The notes under the pieces: model-generated
Databases searched by the model: none
What the model saw: the letters and a program-made list of their open reading frames with translations, nothing else
Told to the model about the DNA's origin: nothing
Part shown: positions 16,391 through 25,916 of the stretch, piece by piece
How the letters are laid out: each line of letters opens with the position of its first letter
How positions within the stretch are numbered: the stretch's first letter is position 1
NCBI GenBank assembly: GCA_964485345.1
Contig: CAZAJB010000003.1
Location: forward strand, 1 to 64,000
Length of the DNA: 64,000 nucleotides
Direction of reading: 5' to 3'
From: UBA5420 sp964485345
GTDB lineage: Bacteria > Bacillota > Limnochordia > Darwinibacteriales > Darwinibacteriaceae
Position numbers and translations under genes: made by a program

Positions 16391-19024
16391 CTATCCCTGC
16401 ATCTCCTGGAGTAAACTTTTGAGCCGCTCAGCTGTAGCACGGTACGATTCTACCTTTTCCCGTTCCTTGTCCACCACCTGTGGCGGCGCCTTCGTAATAA
16501 ACCCTTCGTTCTGTAATTTACTTTGTGCCCGTTCAAGGTCGAGTTCTGTCTGCTCGAGGTCCCTTTTTGTCCTCTCAATTTCCGCTTCCATATCTACAAG
16601 ATCCGCGAGGGGCAGAAAGATGTTTACTCCATCAACCACGGCGCTTAGGGCTTTAGCGGGTTTCTGCCCCACATCCTGCATAATAAGGGTTTCGAGTCCA
16701 GCGAGATTCAGAATATCCTGCTCGGCCGCGGCTAATAATTCCTGCACCCCTTGACTACCTTGGCAAATCGCGGTGATCTTACGTCCCGGTGGCACGTTCT
16801 TTTCGCTGCGCAGCGTGCGAATCTCGGTGATGATGGCCATAATTGTATTCATGGTCTTCTCATCAGCAGGCGATGCCAATCCTTCTGGCTCAGGCCAAGG
16901 AGCTAGCATGATCGAGTCACCTTCATGGGGTAGATTCTGCCAGATCTCCTCAGTAATAAAGGGCATGTAGGGATGGAGAAGTTCAAGTGTACCTCTGAGT
17001 ACGTACCACAGGGTATATTGCGCTACGTAACGAGATTCTTCCCCCTGCTTTCCATAGAGCCTAGGCTTGACTAGTTCAATATACCAGTCACAGAGTTCAT
17101 TCCAGAGAAACTCATACAAGACACGAGCTCCTTCACCCACATCATAGCGCTCTAGGAACCGTGTCACCTCCTTGGCTGTGAACTCGTAGCGACTTAGAAT
17201 CCAATGGTCGGTAGTTGTCAACTCGAGTGAACCCATGTTTTGCTTTCGGTGATTGAAATCGGTGAGATTCATCAGGGCAAATCTCGATGCATTCCAGATC
17301 TTATTGGCAAAGTTGCGATACGCTTCCACCTTCTCAGGCATGTAGCGCATGTCGTTGCCTGGCGCCACCCCGATCACCAAATTAAACCGGAGAGCATCAG
17401 CGCCATATTGATCGATGGCATCTAAGGGATCAACCCCATTGTTAAGCGACTTGCTCATTTTTCTCCCCTGAGCATCCCGAACCAAACCATGGATCAACAC
17501 CTCGCTAAAGGGACGATCACCCATGAACTCATAGCCCATAACAATCATGCGGGCGACCCAGAAGAAGATGATGTCAAATCCAGTGATCAAGACCGCCGTC
17601 GGATAGAAGTGGCCGAGTTCCGCCGTTTCATCCGGCCATCCTAATGTGGAAAAAGGCCACAGTGCTGAGGAAAACCAAGTGTCTAAGACATCAGGGTCTT
17701 GCTCAATACGCTCTGAATCGCAGGCAGGGCATTGGGTGGGCTCATCTACACTGGCGAAGACCTTTCCGCAATCCACACAATACCAAACCGGAATACGGTG
17801 ACCCCACCAGAGTTGCCGGGAGATGCACCAATCCCTCAAGTTCTCCATCCAACGAAGATAGTGTTTATTGAAACGCTCGGGTACGAAGCGAATCTCCCCG
17901 TTTTCAACGGCCGCAATGGCGGACTTAGCCAGTGGCTCCATTTTGACAAACCACTGTTTGGATACAACTGGTTCTACAACTGTATTGCAGCGATAGCACT
18001 GCCCAACGGCGTGATCATGGTCTTCAACCTTGACTAAAAGACCGAGTTCTTCTAGATCGCGGAGTATCTGCCGCCGGGCCTCATAGCGGTCCAAACCAGC
18101 GTACTTGCCTGCCTCTGTCGTCATTTGGGCATCCAGGCCAATCACTTGAATCTGGGCCAGATTGTGACGCAGCCCTATCTCAAAGTCATTCGGGTCGTGA
18201 GCTGGCGTTATCTTGACCATCCCCGTACCAAAGTCAAGGTCCACGTATTCATCAGCTACAATTGGAACTTGGCGATCAACCAAGGGGACGGTCACGGTCT
18301 TGCCAAGGAGATGTTTGTAGCGCTCATCCGCGGGATTCACGGCTATAGCTGTATCGCCTAGCATCGTCTCGGGTCTCGTTGTAGCAATTTCGATAAAACC
18401 ACTGCCATCGCTAAAGGGATACTTGACATGATACAGCTGACCCGTCTGATCTTCGTGTTCCACTTCGATATCAGAAAGGGTAGTGGCGCAGTTAGGACAC
18501 CAGTTTACGCTATAGTTTCCCTGGTAGATCAAACCCTTGTCAAAGAGACGCACAAAGACCTCCCGCACAGCCCGGGAACAGCCTTCATCCATCGTGAAGC
18601 GCTCTCGCTCCCAGTCGAGAGATGCTCCTAGTTTCTTGAGCTGGTTGAGGATTTGATTGCCATAGTCTTCTTTCCAGGCCCAGGTTCGCTTGAGAAACTC
18701 CTCGCGTCCTAGCTCGTGGCGGGTCTTCCCTTCTGTAGCACGAATGTGCGACTCAACTCTTGCTTGCGTAGCTATACCGGCATGGTCCGTACCTGGAATC
18801 CAAATCGTATTGAGACCCTGCATGCGCTTCCAGCGCACTAGAATATCCTGATACGTGTTATCAAGTGCATGGCCCATGTGTAGCTGTCCCGTAACGTTTG
18901 GTGGCGGGATCACCACACAGAAAGGCTCTTTGCCGGCGTCTACCTCCTGGTGAAAATAGCCGTTCTCCTGCCAATAGGTGTACCACTTCTGTTCAACTTG
19001 TTTCGGATCGTACGTTTTCTCCAC
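16391..19024 (-). CDS. valS: valyl-tRNA synthetase
   Basis: About 877 residues, class I synthetase. The HIGH box is PPPNVTGQLHMGHALDNT (about residues 42-60), KMSKS is in GRKMSKSLNNG (about 520-530), and there is an inserted CP1 editing domain plus a C-terminal coiled coil (about 810-875) typical of ValRS. Internal zinc-type Cys pairs (CVDCGKVF, CPACDSE) are present. GTG 19033 would abut the SD; the GTG at 19024 with GAGGGA 9 bases upstream is the likelier start (MEKTYDPKQVEQKWY). Expression is controlled by the T-box leader upstream. Confidence 0.96.
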   Translation of the reverse strand: MEKTYDPKQVEQKWYTYWQENGYFHQEVDAGKEPFCVVIPPPNVTGQLHMGHALDNTYQDILVRWKRMQGLNTIWIPGTDHAGIATQARVESHIRATEGKTRHELGREEFLKRTWAWKEDYGNQILNQLKKLGASLDWERERFTMDEGCSRAVREVFVRLFDKGLIYQGNYSVNWCPNCATTLSDIEVEHEDQTGQLYHVKYPFSDGSGFIEIATTRPETMLGDTAIAVNPADERYKHLLGKTVTVPLVDRQVPIVADEYVDLDFGTGMVKITPAHDPNDFEIGLRHNLAQIQVIGLDAQMTTEAGKYAGLDRYEARRQILRDLEELGLLVKVEDHDHAVGQCYRCNTVVEPVVSKQWFVKMEPLAKSAIAAVENGEIRFVPERFNKHYLRWMENLRDWCISRQLWWGHRIPVWYCVDCGKVFASVDEPTQCPACDSERIEQDPDVLDTWFSSALWPFSTLGWPDETAELGHFYPTAVLITGFDIIFFWVARMIVMGYEFMGDRPFSEVLIHGLVRDAQGRKMSKSLNNGVDPLDAIDQYGADALRFNLVIGVAPGNDMRYMPEKVEAYRNFANKIWNASRFALMNLTDFNHRKQNMGSLELTTTDHWILSRYEFTAKEVTRFLERYDVGEGARVLYEFLWNELCDWYIELVKPRLYGKQGEESRYVAQYTLWYVLRGTLELLHPYMPFITEEIWQNLPHEGDSIMLAPWPEPEGLASPADEKTMNTIMAIITEIRTLRSEKNVPPGRKITAICQGSQGVQELLAAAEQDILNLAGLETLIMQDVGQKPAKALSAVVDGVNIFLPLADLVDMEAEIERTKRDLEQTELDLERAQSKLQNEGFITKAPPQVVDKEREKVESYRATAERLKSLLQEMQG

Positions 19025-19104
19025 TGTCGTCACTCCCTCATTAAACGCTAACTACCGCGTGTCACGTCCCACTTATCGAAGTCGGAGTCGTCTTATCAAA
19101 TGGA

Positions 19105-19361
19105 TAAAAAAAGGCCCTTCGTCTCGTAAGGACGAAAAGCCATGTTCGCGGTACCACCTTAATTCTCCCTGCACATGCAGGAAGCTCTCAGAAGTTATAA
19201 CGGAACCACCGTCTTAAGCTACCTGCGTTACAGTTCACCTAAGAAGCTCCGGGGCGACTTCTATGGCCACATACTTAGAAAGCTCACAGCTCAAGGCTTT
19301 CCTCTCTGGAAGGGTGATGCCATCTACTACTCCCCATCAACACTCTATGCAATTCGCTAAT
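19105..19361 (-). ncRNA. T-box leader of valS, GUC (Val) specifier
   Basis: The transcribed minus strand carries the canonical T-box AAGGTGGTACCGCG (19147-19160), followed by a terminator hairpin (about 19113-19141) and a seven-T run (19106-19112). Upstream, stem I shows GGGGAGTAGTAG, an AGAGAG bulge segment and the specifier region GAA-GTC-GCCCC; GTC at 19256-19258 is a valine codon and matches the regulated gene. Uncharged tRNA-Val should stabilise the antiterminator and raise valS-folC expression. Confidence 0.95.
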
Positions 19362-19367
19362 AAGCCC

Positions 19368-19396
19368 ATAATACACTGCAGACCGGCTGCTGTCAA
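19368..19396 (-). promoter_or_regulatory. sigma-A promoter for the valS T-box transcript
   Basis: Minus-strand TTGACA (19391-19396), a 17-bp spacer, then TATTAT (19368-19373). The -35 box overlaps the last codons/stop of the fur-like gene. The predicted transcript start is near 19361, just before stem I of the T-box. Confidence 0.85.
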
Positions 19397-19866
19397 GCGT
19401 CTTTAGTCTCGCCGGCGCCGTCCTCAAATGAAGTTTGGCGGCAGTTAGCGCACAGACCAAAGAACCGCAGACAATGATCGGTCACCTCAAAACCAGTTTC
19501 TTCAGCAATTCGGCGTTCAATGCTCTCAAGAAGGTCACTATGGAACTCACCGATAGCACCACACTTGGTGCAAATCAAATGGTGGTGATAATGCTCTTCG
19601 TCAGTTCCGAGCCGAATTTCATACCGATTTTGGCCGTCGCCATAGTCAAGACGGTGAATGATGCCAAGCTTCTCTAAGAGTTCTAGGTTACGATAAACTG
19701 TTGCCAAACCGATTTCGCCATAGAGCTGCTTGGTGTGCATATAGATGTCTTCGGCTGACAAATGACCCTCAGAATTAGCAATAAGTACATCCACAACAGC
19801 TTCTCTCTGTGGTGTGAGCCGATGGGACTCCTGTTCGAGTCGGGTACGTACCCAATCTTTCAACAT
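19393..19866 (-). CDS. fur: Fur family metalloregulator
   Basis: 157 residues. Winged helix at about 15-85 (RLTPQREAVVDVLIANSEGHLSAEDIY, GLATVYRNLELLEKLG), then the metal-binding dimerisation domain with HYHHHLICTKCG and FFGLCANC. Both CxxC pairs of the structural zinc site are present, and the His-rich segment plus DHCLRFFGLC is more like Fur or Zur than PerR. The sensed metal cannot be fixed from sequence alone. It lies at the end of the pcrA-ligA-gatCAB-lgt-like run. Confidence 0.9.
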   Translation of the reverse strand: MLKDWVRTRLEQESHRLTPQREAVVDVLIANSEGHLSAEDIYMHTKQLYGEIGLATVYRNLELLEKLGIIHRLDYGDGQNRYEIRLGTDEEHYHHHLICTKCGAIGEFHSDLLESIERRIAEETGFEVTDHCLRFFGLCANCRQTSFEDGAGETKDA

Positions 19867-19880
19867 GCCTCCACCCCCTG

Positions 19881-20699
19881 TTAACTAAAACGCCAATAAA
19901 AGAACTGAACCATGATGAAGCCAACTCCTAAAACCGAGGCGAAGTAAACCAGCCAAGAACGCCAATCGCTCAGGTCTAGGCGCCGCCTCGAATCGGTGAA
20001 TGGGGTCTGGATATGAAAGTAGAACCAAGCAGAACCAAATATCACAGAAGCAATGGTGTAGAGCCAAGGATTTGTGGATTCACCAAACACCTCGCGGTAG
20101 GGCATCAAGAAACGTTGTGCAAGGGCACTTAGGGCTAAGTATCCTAGTAACAACTGGCCGTCATAGCGCAGATTACGGCGAATCCGCCATAAGAAGGAAA
20201 AAATAACATAGTATACCAGGGCTGAGTACAAAGGCAGAGGGTGCAGCATAAACTCACCGAGATCAACACCCCAGCGGCTCAAGGTCTCCCGTCCGAGAAT
20301 ACTCGAGCCCAAGTATCCCAGGGACTGAATCAAAGCAATGGAAGGAACTAGGCTGTCCAAAAAACTAGCTGGATTCTCTACACGGCGAATCAGAAAATAA
20401 AAGGTATAGACCCCAACGGCAAGAAGCCCTCGGGATTCATCCAACTGCATACCGGAAAACAGAGTCCAAGGATAAATGAAGGTACGCAAGCCATAAAGAG
20501 GGTAGACATGGGCAATACGACCCACAACGACAAACACCAATAATGCCTTAACGATGAAACGAAAGACAAAATCAGATCCTATACCCTTACGCCTCGCTTC
20601 CCGCTGTGCGAGTGCAGACCCAATCAAGAGTCCTAGACCCAACATGAATCCATAGGAGTAGACGGGAAGGTTGGCAAAGAAAAATATGACATTCTCCAT
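19881..20699 (-). CDS. Lgt-like integral membrane protein, probably not a canonical Lgt
   Basis: 272 residues with about seven hydrophobic spans. The overall pattern is that of prolipoprotein diacylglyceryl transferase: PVYSYGFMLGLGLLIG near the N-terminus, VVVGRIAHV in the third span and LHPLPLYSALVYY corresponding to the HPTQLYE segment. The usual Lgt signature with the catalytic-site Arg (GRIGNFxNxE) is replaced by LGYLGSSILGRE, and the HGG motif is not visible. I infer a paralog with altered or lost transferase activity. It sits between gatB and fur, an uncommon place for lgt. Confidence 0.65.
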   Translation of the reverse strand: MENVIFFFANLPVYSYGFMLGLGLLIGSALAQREARRKGIGSDFVFRFIVKALLVFVVVGRIAHVYPLYGLRTFIYPWTLFSGMQLDESRGLLAVGVYTFYFLIRRVENPASFLDSLVPSIALIQSLGYLGSSILGRETLSRWGVDLGEFMLHPLPLYSALVYYVIFSFLWRIRRNLRYDGQLLLGYLALSALAQRFLMPYREVFGESTNPWLYTIASVIFGSAWFYFHIQTPFTDSRRRLDLSDWRSWLVYFASVLGVGFIMVQFFYWRFS

Positions 20700-20764
20700 T
20701 CGAGATTCCTACCCTTCTAGGCCCTAATTCCCTAACCCCATGGGAAAATCCTGCTAACCTGGGG

Positions 20765-22201
20765 TTAATTCCCTAGCATGCCGCGGAGAAGTCTGTTCAC
20801 TACTTCTGGTTCAGCCTTACCATGCGTAGCCCGCATCACCTGTCCCACAAAAAACCCCAGGAGTTTTGCTTCTCCGTTTTCCAGGCGACTCATAAGTTCC
20901 GGATGTGCCTCTAACACCTCTCGAATAATGGGCTGAAGCAGCTGCGGATCCTCCACGACTTCTAGACCGTCTTCCTTGACAATCTCCCGGGCTGACCGGC
21001 CAGAGGTAAACAAGCTGTTTAGGACCTCTTTCGCCTGGGTCAGATTAATCAGTCCTTCGTCAACGATGATCAATAACTCACAGATACGTTCTGCACTTAG
21101 ATGTCCCTTGTCCCTTGCCAAGCGAGCGTAATCGCCCATGAGAAAATTGACAATCTCTGTATACTCGAGGCCTCTACCTGCCAGTTCAAAGAAGAGCTCG
21201 CAGAAATCAGGGTAGTTGACGAGAAATGTCGCCTCGTAACGAGACAAATCATAGTCTGTTTCAAGACGCCTCAAGCGGCCGAGGGGCAGCTCTGGAACGG
21301 AGGCTTCAATCAGCCCAATCCAGACTGGGTCTAGGTTCAGGGGCGGCAAATCCGGTTCCGGGAAAATGCGGTAATCGGGGGCATCGCCCTTGGAGCGCAT
21401 CGACACCGTCTTCCCGGCCCGCTCATGCCAAGTCCTGCTCTCCTGTCGGATGGTCTCACCACGGCGTAATACCTTGGCTTGCCTCAACTCCTCATATTCT
21501 AGCGCACGCTCCAAAGCCCGAAAAGAGTTGAGGTTCTTGATCTCGACCTTGGTACCCAAGACATCGCTATCACTTGATTTCAACGAAATATTGGCATCAC
21601 AGCGCAGGGACCCTTCTTCCATTTTGGTGTCGGATACCCCGATATATCGCATCAGTAGCCTCAGCTGCTCGAGAAACAAGCGAGCCTGCCTAGGGTGGTG
21701 AATATCAGGGGCGGTTACGATCTCAATGAGGGGAATACCCGCCCGGTTATAGTCCACGAAGGAATACTCGGAGTCAACAATACTCTGATTGCTATGGATG
21801 AGTTTGCCCGCCTCTTCTTCTAAATGGATCCGTGTGATCTCTGTGCGCACAAGCTCTTCGTCAACGTAATAGTCCAAGAAACCCTTAGTGCAGAGAGGAA
21901 AAGCATCTTGCGTAATTTGATACGCTTTGGGCAGATCGGGATAGAAGTAGTTTTTCCGATCAAACCGGCTATAGTGGTTGATCTGGCAGCCTAGTGCTAT
22001 GCCTGCCTTGGTCCCATACTCTACAGCCTTTTCGTTAACGAGGGGAAGGGCGCCAGGTAGCCCTAGGCAAACAGGGCAGCATTGGCTATTAGGGGGAGCC
22101 CCAAAGGACGCCTTGCAGCTGCAAAGAAATTTGCTTTCTGTCAGCAACGCTACATGGATTTCCAGACCGATAACAGTATCATAGCTGGCCACTTGCGACA
22201 C
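20765..22201 (-). CDS. gatB: Asp-tRNA(Asn)/Glu-tRNA(Gln) amidotransferase subunit B
   Basis: 478 residues. N-terminal GatB catalytic cradle begins with YDTVIGLEIHVALLTESKFLCSC and contains CPVCLGLPGALPLVN and FDRKNYFYPDLPK. The C-terminal YqeY-like tRNA-binding tail covers about 330-478. It activates the misacylated tRNA with ATP and receives ammonia from GatA. The GTG at 22201 lies within the gatA end (23-base overlap); the next GTG at 22192 has the better spaced AAAGGGG and may be the true start. Confidence 0.96.
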   Translation of the reverse strand: MSQVASYDTVIGLEIHVALLTESKFLCSCKASFGAPPNSQCCPVCLGLPGALPLVNEKAVEYGTKAGIALGCQINHYSRFDRKNYFYPDLPKAYQITQDAFPLCTKGFLDYYVDEELVRTEITRIHLEEEAGKLIHSNQSIVDSEYSFVDYNRAGIPLIEIVTAPDIHHPRQARLFLEQLRLLMRYIGVSDTKMEEGSLRCDANISLKSSDSDVLGTKVEIKNLNSFRALERALEYEELRQAKVLRRGETIRQESRTWHERAGKTVSMRSKGDAPDYRIFPEPDLPPLNLDPVWIGLIEASVPELPLGRLRRLETDYDLSRYEATFLVNYPDFCELFFELAGRGLEYTEIVNFLMGDYARLARDKGHLSAERICELLIIVDEGLINLTQAKEVLNSLFTSGRSAREIVKEDGLEVVEDPQLLQPIIREVLEAHPELMSRLENGEAKLLGFFVGQVMRATHGKAEPEVVNRLLRGMLGN

Positions 22202-23600
22202 CCCTTTCTACCAAAGCACCCACTCCAAAAAGAAGCTCTTCTTGAAAATGACGACCCATAATCTGTATGCCCAATGGTAATCCTCTGGAGTCCTTGCCAC
22301 AGGGAACGCTTAAGGCCGGAATCCCACTGAGATTAGCCATAGCGGTGTACAGATCCGAGAGATACATCTCTAGGGGGTTCGGCTTAGCCCCAATTTGGAA
22401 GGCAGGAGTTGGTGTTGTGGGTGTCATAATCACATCGACGGTCTGGAAGGCAGCTAGTACATCCCGTTTGATCATAGTCCGCACCCGCTGGGCTTGTTCG
22501 TAATAGGCCTCGTAATGACTGGCGCTTAGGACATAGGTCCCTAGCATGATGCGGCGCTTCACTTCTGACCCGAAGCCCGCGGCCCGACTCTTAGAGAACA
22601 TAGTATTAGAGTCCTCGGCAGCTACCCGCTGGCCGTAGCGCACGCCATCATAACGGGCTAAACTCGAACTCGCTTCAGCTGTAACGAGGGTTAAATAGGT
22701 ATCGATGGCATATTGATTTGTGGCCAATGAGATCGGTATCAAGACCGCTCCCCGTTCTGCCAAAACTCGTAGGCAGCGCCGGACAGCTTGCTCCACTTCT
22801 GGATCAAGGCCCTCGCCAAAAAACTCCTCAGGGACTCCGATGCGTAAACCGACAATAAACTGCTCATCCCAGCTGGGAACCTGAAAGGAACGTGCCTCTG
22901 CTGAGGACGCATCCCTCGGATCGGGGCCGGCCAGAAGCGAGAATAGGATTGCGGTATCTTCCACAGTAGGAGCCAAGGGCCCCACCTGATCGAGGGAGGG
23001 AGCCAAAGCGGTTATACCATAGCGGGAGACTGCACCATACGTTGGTTTAAGGCCCACCACACCGCAAAAGGAGGCCGGTTGCCGAATGGAGCCACCCGTG
23101 TCTGTCCCGAGTGACCAAGGGATCTCACCTGCTGCCACTGCGGCAGCGGATCCTCCGCTCGATCCCCCCGACACCCGCTTAGGATCATGGGGATTGCACG
23201 TGACGCCGTAACTGGAATACTCCGTAGAGGATCCCATGGCAAATTCATCGAGGTTCGTCTTTCCGATGATAGGCATCCCCGCCTCTTTCAAATGACTCAC
23301 AACAGTGGCATCAAAGAGGGGATGATAGTCCGCCAGAAACCGCGAAGCACAAGTGGTTCTAAGCCCCTCAGTGGAGATGTTATCCTTCACGGCAATAGGT
23401 ATACCATCCCAGGGCGAAAGAGCATAGCCCCGGGCCCGGCGTTTGTCTGCTTCTTCAGCCTGTGCGAGTGCTCCTGCTTCATCGACTGTGATAAAGGCAT
23501 TCACGACTGGCTCTTGCTTGGCAATTTCAGCCAAATAATGCCCTACGATCTCTTGACTCGTGGTCTGTCTAGTTTCTAATAAGTGGGCTAGTTTTCTCAT
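22179..23600 (-). CDS. gatA: Asp-tRNA(Asn)/Glu-tRNA(Gln) amidotransferase subunit A
   Basis: 473 residues of the amidase signature family. The Ser-cisSer-Lys triad is visible: Lys in PIAVKDNIST (about residue 71) and the serine pair in VSGGSSGGSAAAVAAGE (about 142-158). It hydrolyses glutamine and channels ammonia to GatB. The ATG overlaps the gatC stop by 4 bases; its own end overlaps gatB. The order gatC-gatA-gatB is the usual one. Confidence 0.97.
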   Translation of the reverse strand: MRKLAHLLETRQTTSQEIVGHYLAEIAKQEPVVNAFITVDEAGALAQAEEADKRRARGYALSPWDGIPIAVKDNISTEGLRTTCASRFLADYHPLFDATVVSHLKEAGMPIIGKTNLDEFAMGSSTEYSSYGVTCNPHDPKRVSGGSSGGSAAAVAAGEIPWSLGTDTGGSIRQPASFCGVVGLKPTYGAVSRYGITALAPSLDQVGPLAPTVEDTAILFSLLAGPDPRDASSAEARSFQVPSWDEQFIVGLRIGVPEEFFGEGLDPEVEQAVRRCLRVLAERGAVLIPISLATNQYAIDTYLTLVTAEASSSLARYDGVRYGQRVAAEDSNTMFSKSRAAGFGSEVKRRIMLGTYVLSASHYEAYYEQAQRVRTMIKRDVLAAFQTVDVIMTPTTPTPAFQIGAKPNPLEMYLSDLYTAMANLSGIPALSVPCGKDSRGLPLGIQIMGRHFQEELLFGVGALVERGVASGQL

Positions 23601-23899
23601 TCTTGCACCTCCACAACGCGGGGAACTCGAAAAAAGCCATCTTCGACTTGTGGGCCTGCAGCAAGGACCACATCTTGCGGCAGGCTGACTCCCACTTCAT
23701 CTTTGCGTAACTCATGCGTTATAAGTATGGCATGGCTCGTCCCCTCCAGGGCAGAGACATCCACCTGCTGCAATTTCTTGCCTGAGGCCAGAAACCCCGT
23801 TAAGTCCAGTTGATACTGATCAATTTCTGCCTCACTGAGCTCTAGGCGCGCCAGTTTTGCTATGCGGACTACTTCTTGACGTTCAATCAAGTCTGACAC
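23597..23899 (-). CDS. gatC: Asp-tRNA(Asn)/Glu-tRNA(Gln) amidotransferase subunit C
   Basis: 100 residues, the small GatC subunit that wraps around the GatA-GatB interface. Recognisable features are the helix VVRIAKLARLELSEAEIDQY and the C-terminal FFRVPRVVE that corresponds to the conserved FRxD/VP end. It starts inside the 3' end of ligA (17-base overlap) and overlaps gatA by 4 bases, so all are translationally linked. Confidence 0.94.
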   Translation of the reverse strand: MSDLIERQEVVRIAKLARLELSEAEIDQYQLDLTGFLASGKKLQQVDVSALEGTSHAILITHELRKDEVGVSLPQDVVLAAGPQVEDGFFRVPRVVEVQE

Positions 23900-25898
23900 C
23901 TCTTTCCCTCAAGAACTCTACCAACTCCGTCTCCGAGAGAACGGGAATCCCTAAGTTTTCCGCCTTCGTAAGCTTCGATCCACCGCCCGGACCTGCCACG
24001 AGATAGCTTGTTTGCTTGCTGACACTTGCGGTCACACTTGCTCCCTGTTTTCTCAGGAAGTCTTCGATGGCAGACCGAGTAAACCCTTCTAGACGGCCGG
24101 TGACAACGAAGGTATAGTCGTTGAGCAAAGTTGCCTGGTCGGGCTGTTCTTCACTCCCAGCTGATACCACAAGACCCTGGGCGAGGAGGCCTTCAACCAA
24201 TTGCTGTTGCTCGGGATCCGCGAAGTAGTCCAAGATGGACTGGGCAATTTTCTCCCCTACAGCGGGTATCTCCAGAAGTTCTTCCTTGTTGAGCCTGATT
24301 AAAGTTTCAAAGTTCCCTGTCCAAGTGGCGACTTCTCGGGCCACTTCTGCCCCCACTAAGCGAATACCCAGCCCAAAAAGAACACGGGCGAAGGGTTGTT
24401 CTTTACTTTGTTGAATGGCAGCCAGAAGATTATCTGCTGACTTCTCACCAAAGCGTTCAAGACGTAGGAGATCAGCCTTTTCTAGCCTGTAAAAGTCAAC
24501 CGGACTTTGGACTAAACCAGCCTCCACCAACTGTATGACACTAGCTGGTCCTAGGCCTTCGATGTCCAGGGCACCCTTAGAAGCGAAGTGAATCAACTTT
24601 TCGACCCGTTGGGCAGGACAGCGGCCATTCACACAACGTGTTACAGCCTCACCAGCAACCCTTACTACCTCACTACCACACGCAGGGCATTCTGCGGGCA
24701 TTTGAAACGGCAACTCACTGCCATCGCGCCGTTCTGGTAAGGAACGCACGATTTCGGGAATGACGTCTCCAGCCTTCTGGAGCACGACAAAGTCACCAAT
24801 CCGAATATCCCGGTCTCTCACGATATCCTCGTTATGCAAAGTCGCACGACTGACCGTGGAGCCCGCAACGAGGATAGGCTCAAGTTCAGCAAGGGGAGTT
24901 AAGGCCCCTGTACGACCAACCTGCACTTCTATCCCAAGAACCTTCGTCACTACCTGTTCCGCCGGAAACTTGTAGGCAATCGCCCATCTTGGGCTCCGTG
25001 CTGTAGTGCCCAGGGCTTTTTGCGTCGCCAGTTCATTGACCTTCACTACCACGCCATCGATTTCGTAGGGAAGGCTCCCCCGTTTACTTGTCTCTTGCCA
25101 CATTCGGACAAAATCTCGGACCTCTGAGAAGTCCTGGCACACTTGGGAGTAGGGATTGGTCCGCAAACCCAAACGATGCATGTATGCGAGGGACTCACCC
25201 TGGGTGCGAATTTCTGGGGCGGCATGTATTCCTAGGCCAAACAAGAAGATGTCAAGGGGCCTTTGGGCGGTAGCCCTAGGATCGAGCTGCCGCAAGGATC
25301 CCGCTGCCGCGTTACGCGGATTGGCGAAAAGATTCTCGCCAAGACGTCCCCGTTCTTCGTTGAACATCACAAAGTCACGCCGGTTAATAAAGACTTCACC
25401 TCGCACATTGATCGAAACAGGCTCGTTGAGACGCAGGGGCAGAGAACGAATGGTGCGCAAATTAAGGGTGATGTCCTCCCCAACCAGGCCATCACCACGG
25501 GTTGCCCCTCGCACAAAGACTCCATCCTCGTAGTCGATTGAAACGGATAGGCCATCAATCTTGAGCTCACAGATGTAGCTGATTGGTTCTGCACTTTGCT
25601 TTTGCACTCTCTCCCGAAATGCATTGAGTTCCTCTTCGGAAAAAGCATTACTAAGCCCCATGAGAGGCTGGGTATGCTTGATTTCCGAGAACTTTGTGCT
25701 CGGCGTATGACCGACTCGTTGAGTGGGCGAATCGGAGGTAATCCATTCTGGGTGCACTGCCTCTAAGTCCTCTAGTTGGCGCATGAGACGATCATATTCT
25801 TGATCCGAGATGCTCGGATCATCCAGGACATAGTACCGGTAATTATGCTTATGAAGCTCTGCGCGTAGGTTTTCGATTCTCTGCCGACTGCGGTCCAT
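23883..25898 (-). CDS. ligA: NAD-dependent DNA ligase
   Basis: 671 residues with the complete LigA layout: Ia domain (residues 1-60), adenylation domain with the nucleophile Lys113 in CELKIDGLS, OB fold, a four-cysteine zinc finger (CPACGSE and CVNGRCPAQ, about 405-430), helix-hairpin-helix repeats and a C-terminal BRCT domain (about 590-671). It seals nicks in replication and repair using NAD+. It follows pcrA, as in Bacillus (pcrA-ligA). Confidence 0.97.
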   Translation of the reverse strand: MDRSRQRIENLRAELHKHNYRYYVLDDPSISDQEYDRLMRQLEDLEAVHPEWITSDSPTQRVGHTPSTKFSEIKHTQPLMGLSNAFSEEELNAFRERVQKQSAEPISYICELKIDGLSVSIDYEDGVFVRGATRGDGLVGEDITLNLRTIRSLPLRLNEPVSINVRGEVFINRRDFVMFNEERGRLGENLFANPRNAAAGSLRQLDPRATAQRPLDIFLFGLGIHAAPEIRTQGESLAYMHRLGLRTNPYSQVCQDFSEVRDFVRMWQETSKRGSLPYEIDGVVVKVNELATQKALGTTARSPRWAIAYKFPAEQVVTKVLGIEVQVGRTGALTPLAELEPILVAGSTVSRATLHNEDIVRDRDIRIGDFVVLQKAGDVIPEIVRSLPERRDGSELPFQMPAECPACGSEVVRVAGEAVTRCVNGRCPAQRVEKLIHFASKGALDIEGLGPASVIQLVEAGLVQSPVDFYRLEKADLLRLERFGEKSADNLLAAIQQSKEQPFARVLFGLGIRLVGAEVAREVATWTGNFETLIRLNKEELLEIPAVGEKIAQSILDYFADPEQQQLVEGLLAQGLVVSAGSEEQPDQATLLNDYTFVVTGRLEGFTRSAIEDFLRKQGASVTASVSKQTSYLVAGPGGGSKLTKAENLGIPVLSETELVEFLRERGVRLD

Positions 25899-25916
25899 TG
25901 TTGCTGGTCCTCCCCG

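Noticed and set aside
19175..19360. Plus-strand 61-codon frame in the T-box leader
   Set aside because: It is the complement of the structured valS leader; no ribosome binding site.
20733..20767. TAACCCCA/TGGGGTTA inverted repeat between gatB and the Lgt-like gene
   Set aside because: Only 8 bp with a 19-base loop and no T-run; could be chance and no function can be assigned.
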